From the NCBI RefSeq assembly GCF_000422945.1, contig NZ_AUHA01000002.1:744001-808000 (forward strand): a stretch of DNA of 64,000 nt, read 5' to 3'. Positions 63,755-64,000 of this stretch are shown one piece after another. A program made the translations under genes and the position numbers. The DNA is from Daejeonella oryzae DSM 19973. GTDB lineage: Bacteria; Bacteroidota; Bacteroidia; Sphingobacteriales; Sphingobacteriaceae. The first letter of the stretch is position 1. Each line of letters opens with the position of its first letter. The notes under the pieces were generated by a model, which was not told the DNA's origin, did no database searches, and was given only the letters and a program-made list of their open reading frames with translations.

Positions 63755-64000
63755 ATGATTATGAAACAAATATTTCTTTCTATAATTCTGCTGGCATTTT
63801 TAAGTTCTGCGACTCCGCCAAAGCAGAAAATTATTTATGATTTCAAGATCAAATCTATTGACGGCGGAACAATTGATTTCTCAAAATTTAAGGGGAAAAA
63901 GATCCTGCTGGTAAATACTGCTTCTAAATGCGGATATACCCCTCAATACAAAGCGCTTGAAAATTTATATCAGAAGAATAAAAAAAATCTGGTGATTATT
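63755..64000 (+). CDS. Exported glutathione peroxidase-like protein, truncated by the window edge
   Basis: The frame from ATG at 63755 (alternative ATG at 63761) is open to the window end, 82 codons. A signal peptide ([19 protein letters not shown]) precedes a thioredoxin fold with [13 protein letters not shown] at about 53-65, where the active-site residue is Cys rather than selenocysteine, and an ALENLY helix. It is a Cys-type GPx/thiol peroxidase that reduces hydroperoxides, probably in the periplasm. The C-terminal part is outside the window. Confidence 0.88.
   Translation, partial: MIMKQIFLSIILLAFLSSATPPKQKIIYDFKIKSIDGGTIDFSKFKGKKILLVNTASKCGYTPQYKALENLYQKNKKNLVII

Noticed and set aside
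1-64000. tRNA, rRNA, CRISPR array or prophage
   Set aside because: No cloverleaf-like sequence with conserved ends, repeat-spacer array, integrase or phage structural gene was seen in any gap.

Overview
The window is a contiguous stretch of a Bacteroidota chromosome. The signs are a bifunctional lpxC-fabZ fusion, a PorX regulator (response receiver fused to a PglZ domain, linked to type IX secretion), a SusC-style TonB receptor with a carboxypeptidase-regulatory N-terminus, DUF5777 and DUF5117-type proteins, AT-rich leaders with few Shine-Dalgarno motifs, and promoter boxes of the TAnnTTTG type. Gene content fits a free-living, strictly or mainly aerobic member of the Sphingobacteriaceae or a close relative, but the sequence alone does not settle the genus. 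No rRNA, tRNA, CRISPR array, prophage or intact insertion sequence was seen; most of the window is ordinary core and envelope functions.

Layout. 0-8.8 kb: tsaE and porX on the minus strand, then on the plus strand an HD hydrolase, the lipid A genes lpxD, lpxC-fabZ and lpxA, a small ABC ATPase, efp and a 5-formyltetrahydrofolate cyclo-ligase. 8.8-24.2 kb: a complete but scattered histidine degradation set (hutG and hutI, then hutU, then hutH) interleaved with exonuclease III, a serine beta-lactamase-like protein, a cyclophilin, an oxidoreductase, a His/Cys-rich exported protein with a TonB receptor, and a small operon of TIGR03643, DUF2256 and endonuclease/exonuclease/phosphatase genes. 24.2-34.1 kb: minus-strand exported proteins (Rieske-like, DUF5777, YceI-like, phosphodiester glycosidase, zinc metalloprotease, BNR-repeat protein, aspartyl protease with PDZ). 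34.1-44.6 kb: a PBP4-type carboxypeptidase, an esterase, two YihY/BrkB membrane proteins, a histidine phosphatase, a YpfJ-type zinc peptidase, and a ybbA-ybbP/tesA neighbourhood arranged as in Escherichia coli.

44.6-51.1 kb is the most distinctive part: an E1/ThiF-like adenylyltransferase, a GNAT- or autoinducer-synthase-like protein, a 7TM-DISM sensor kinase, a receiver-kinase hybrid and two single-domain receivers, one divergent. The layout suggests a small-molecule or lipid-linked signalling module, with two short open frames in its leader. 51.1-53.2 kb holds a stomatin/NfeD pair. 53.4-57.3 kb holds two very basic exported proteins, an outer-membrane-like protein and an OmpR/histidine kinase pair. 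The rest holds lipoproteins, an M28 peptidase, DUF1543, a DUF2236/MpaB-like protein, an AI-2E family transporter and the start of a glutathione peroxidase cut by the window edge.

Regulatory sequence: good promoter candidates lie before lpxD and the DUF1543 gene. Several TAnnTTTG boxes sit only 3-12 bases before start codons, hinting at leaderless or near-leaderless transcripts. Two related palindromes (core GTCATCCTGA) sit between convergent genes near 21.4 and 58.7 kb. All functional calls are by reading motifs; no database search was run.
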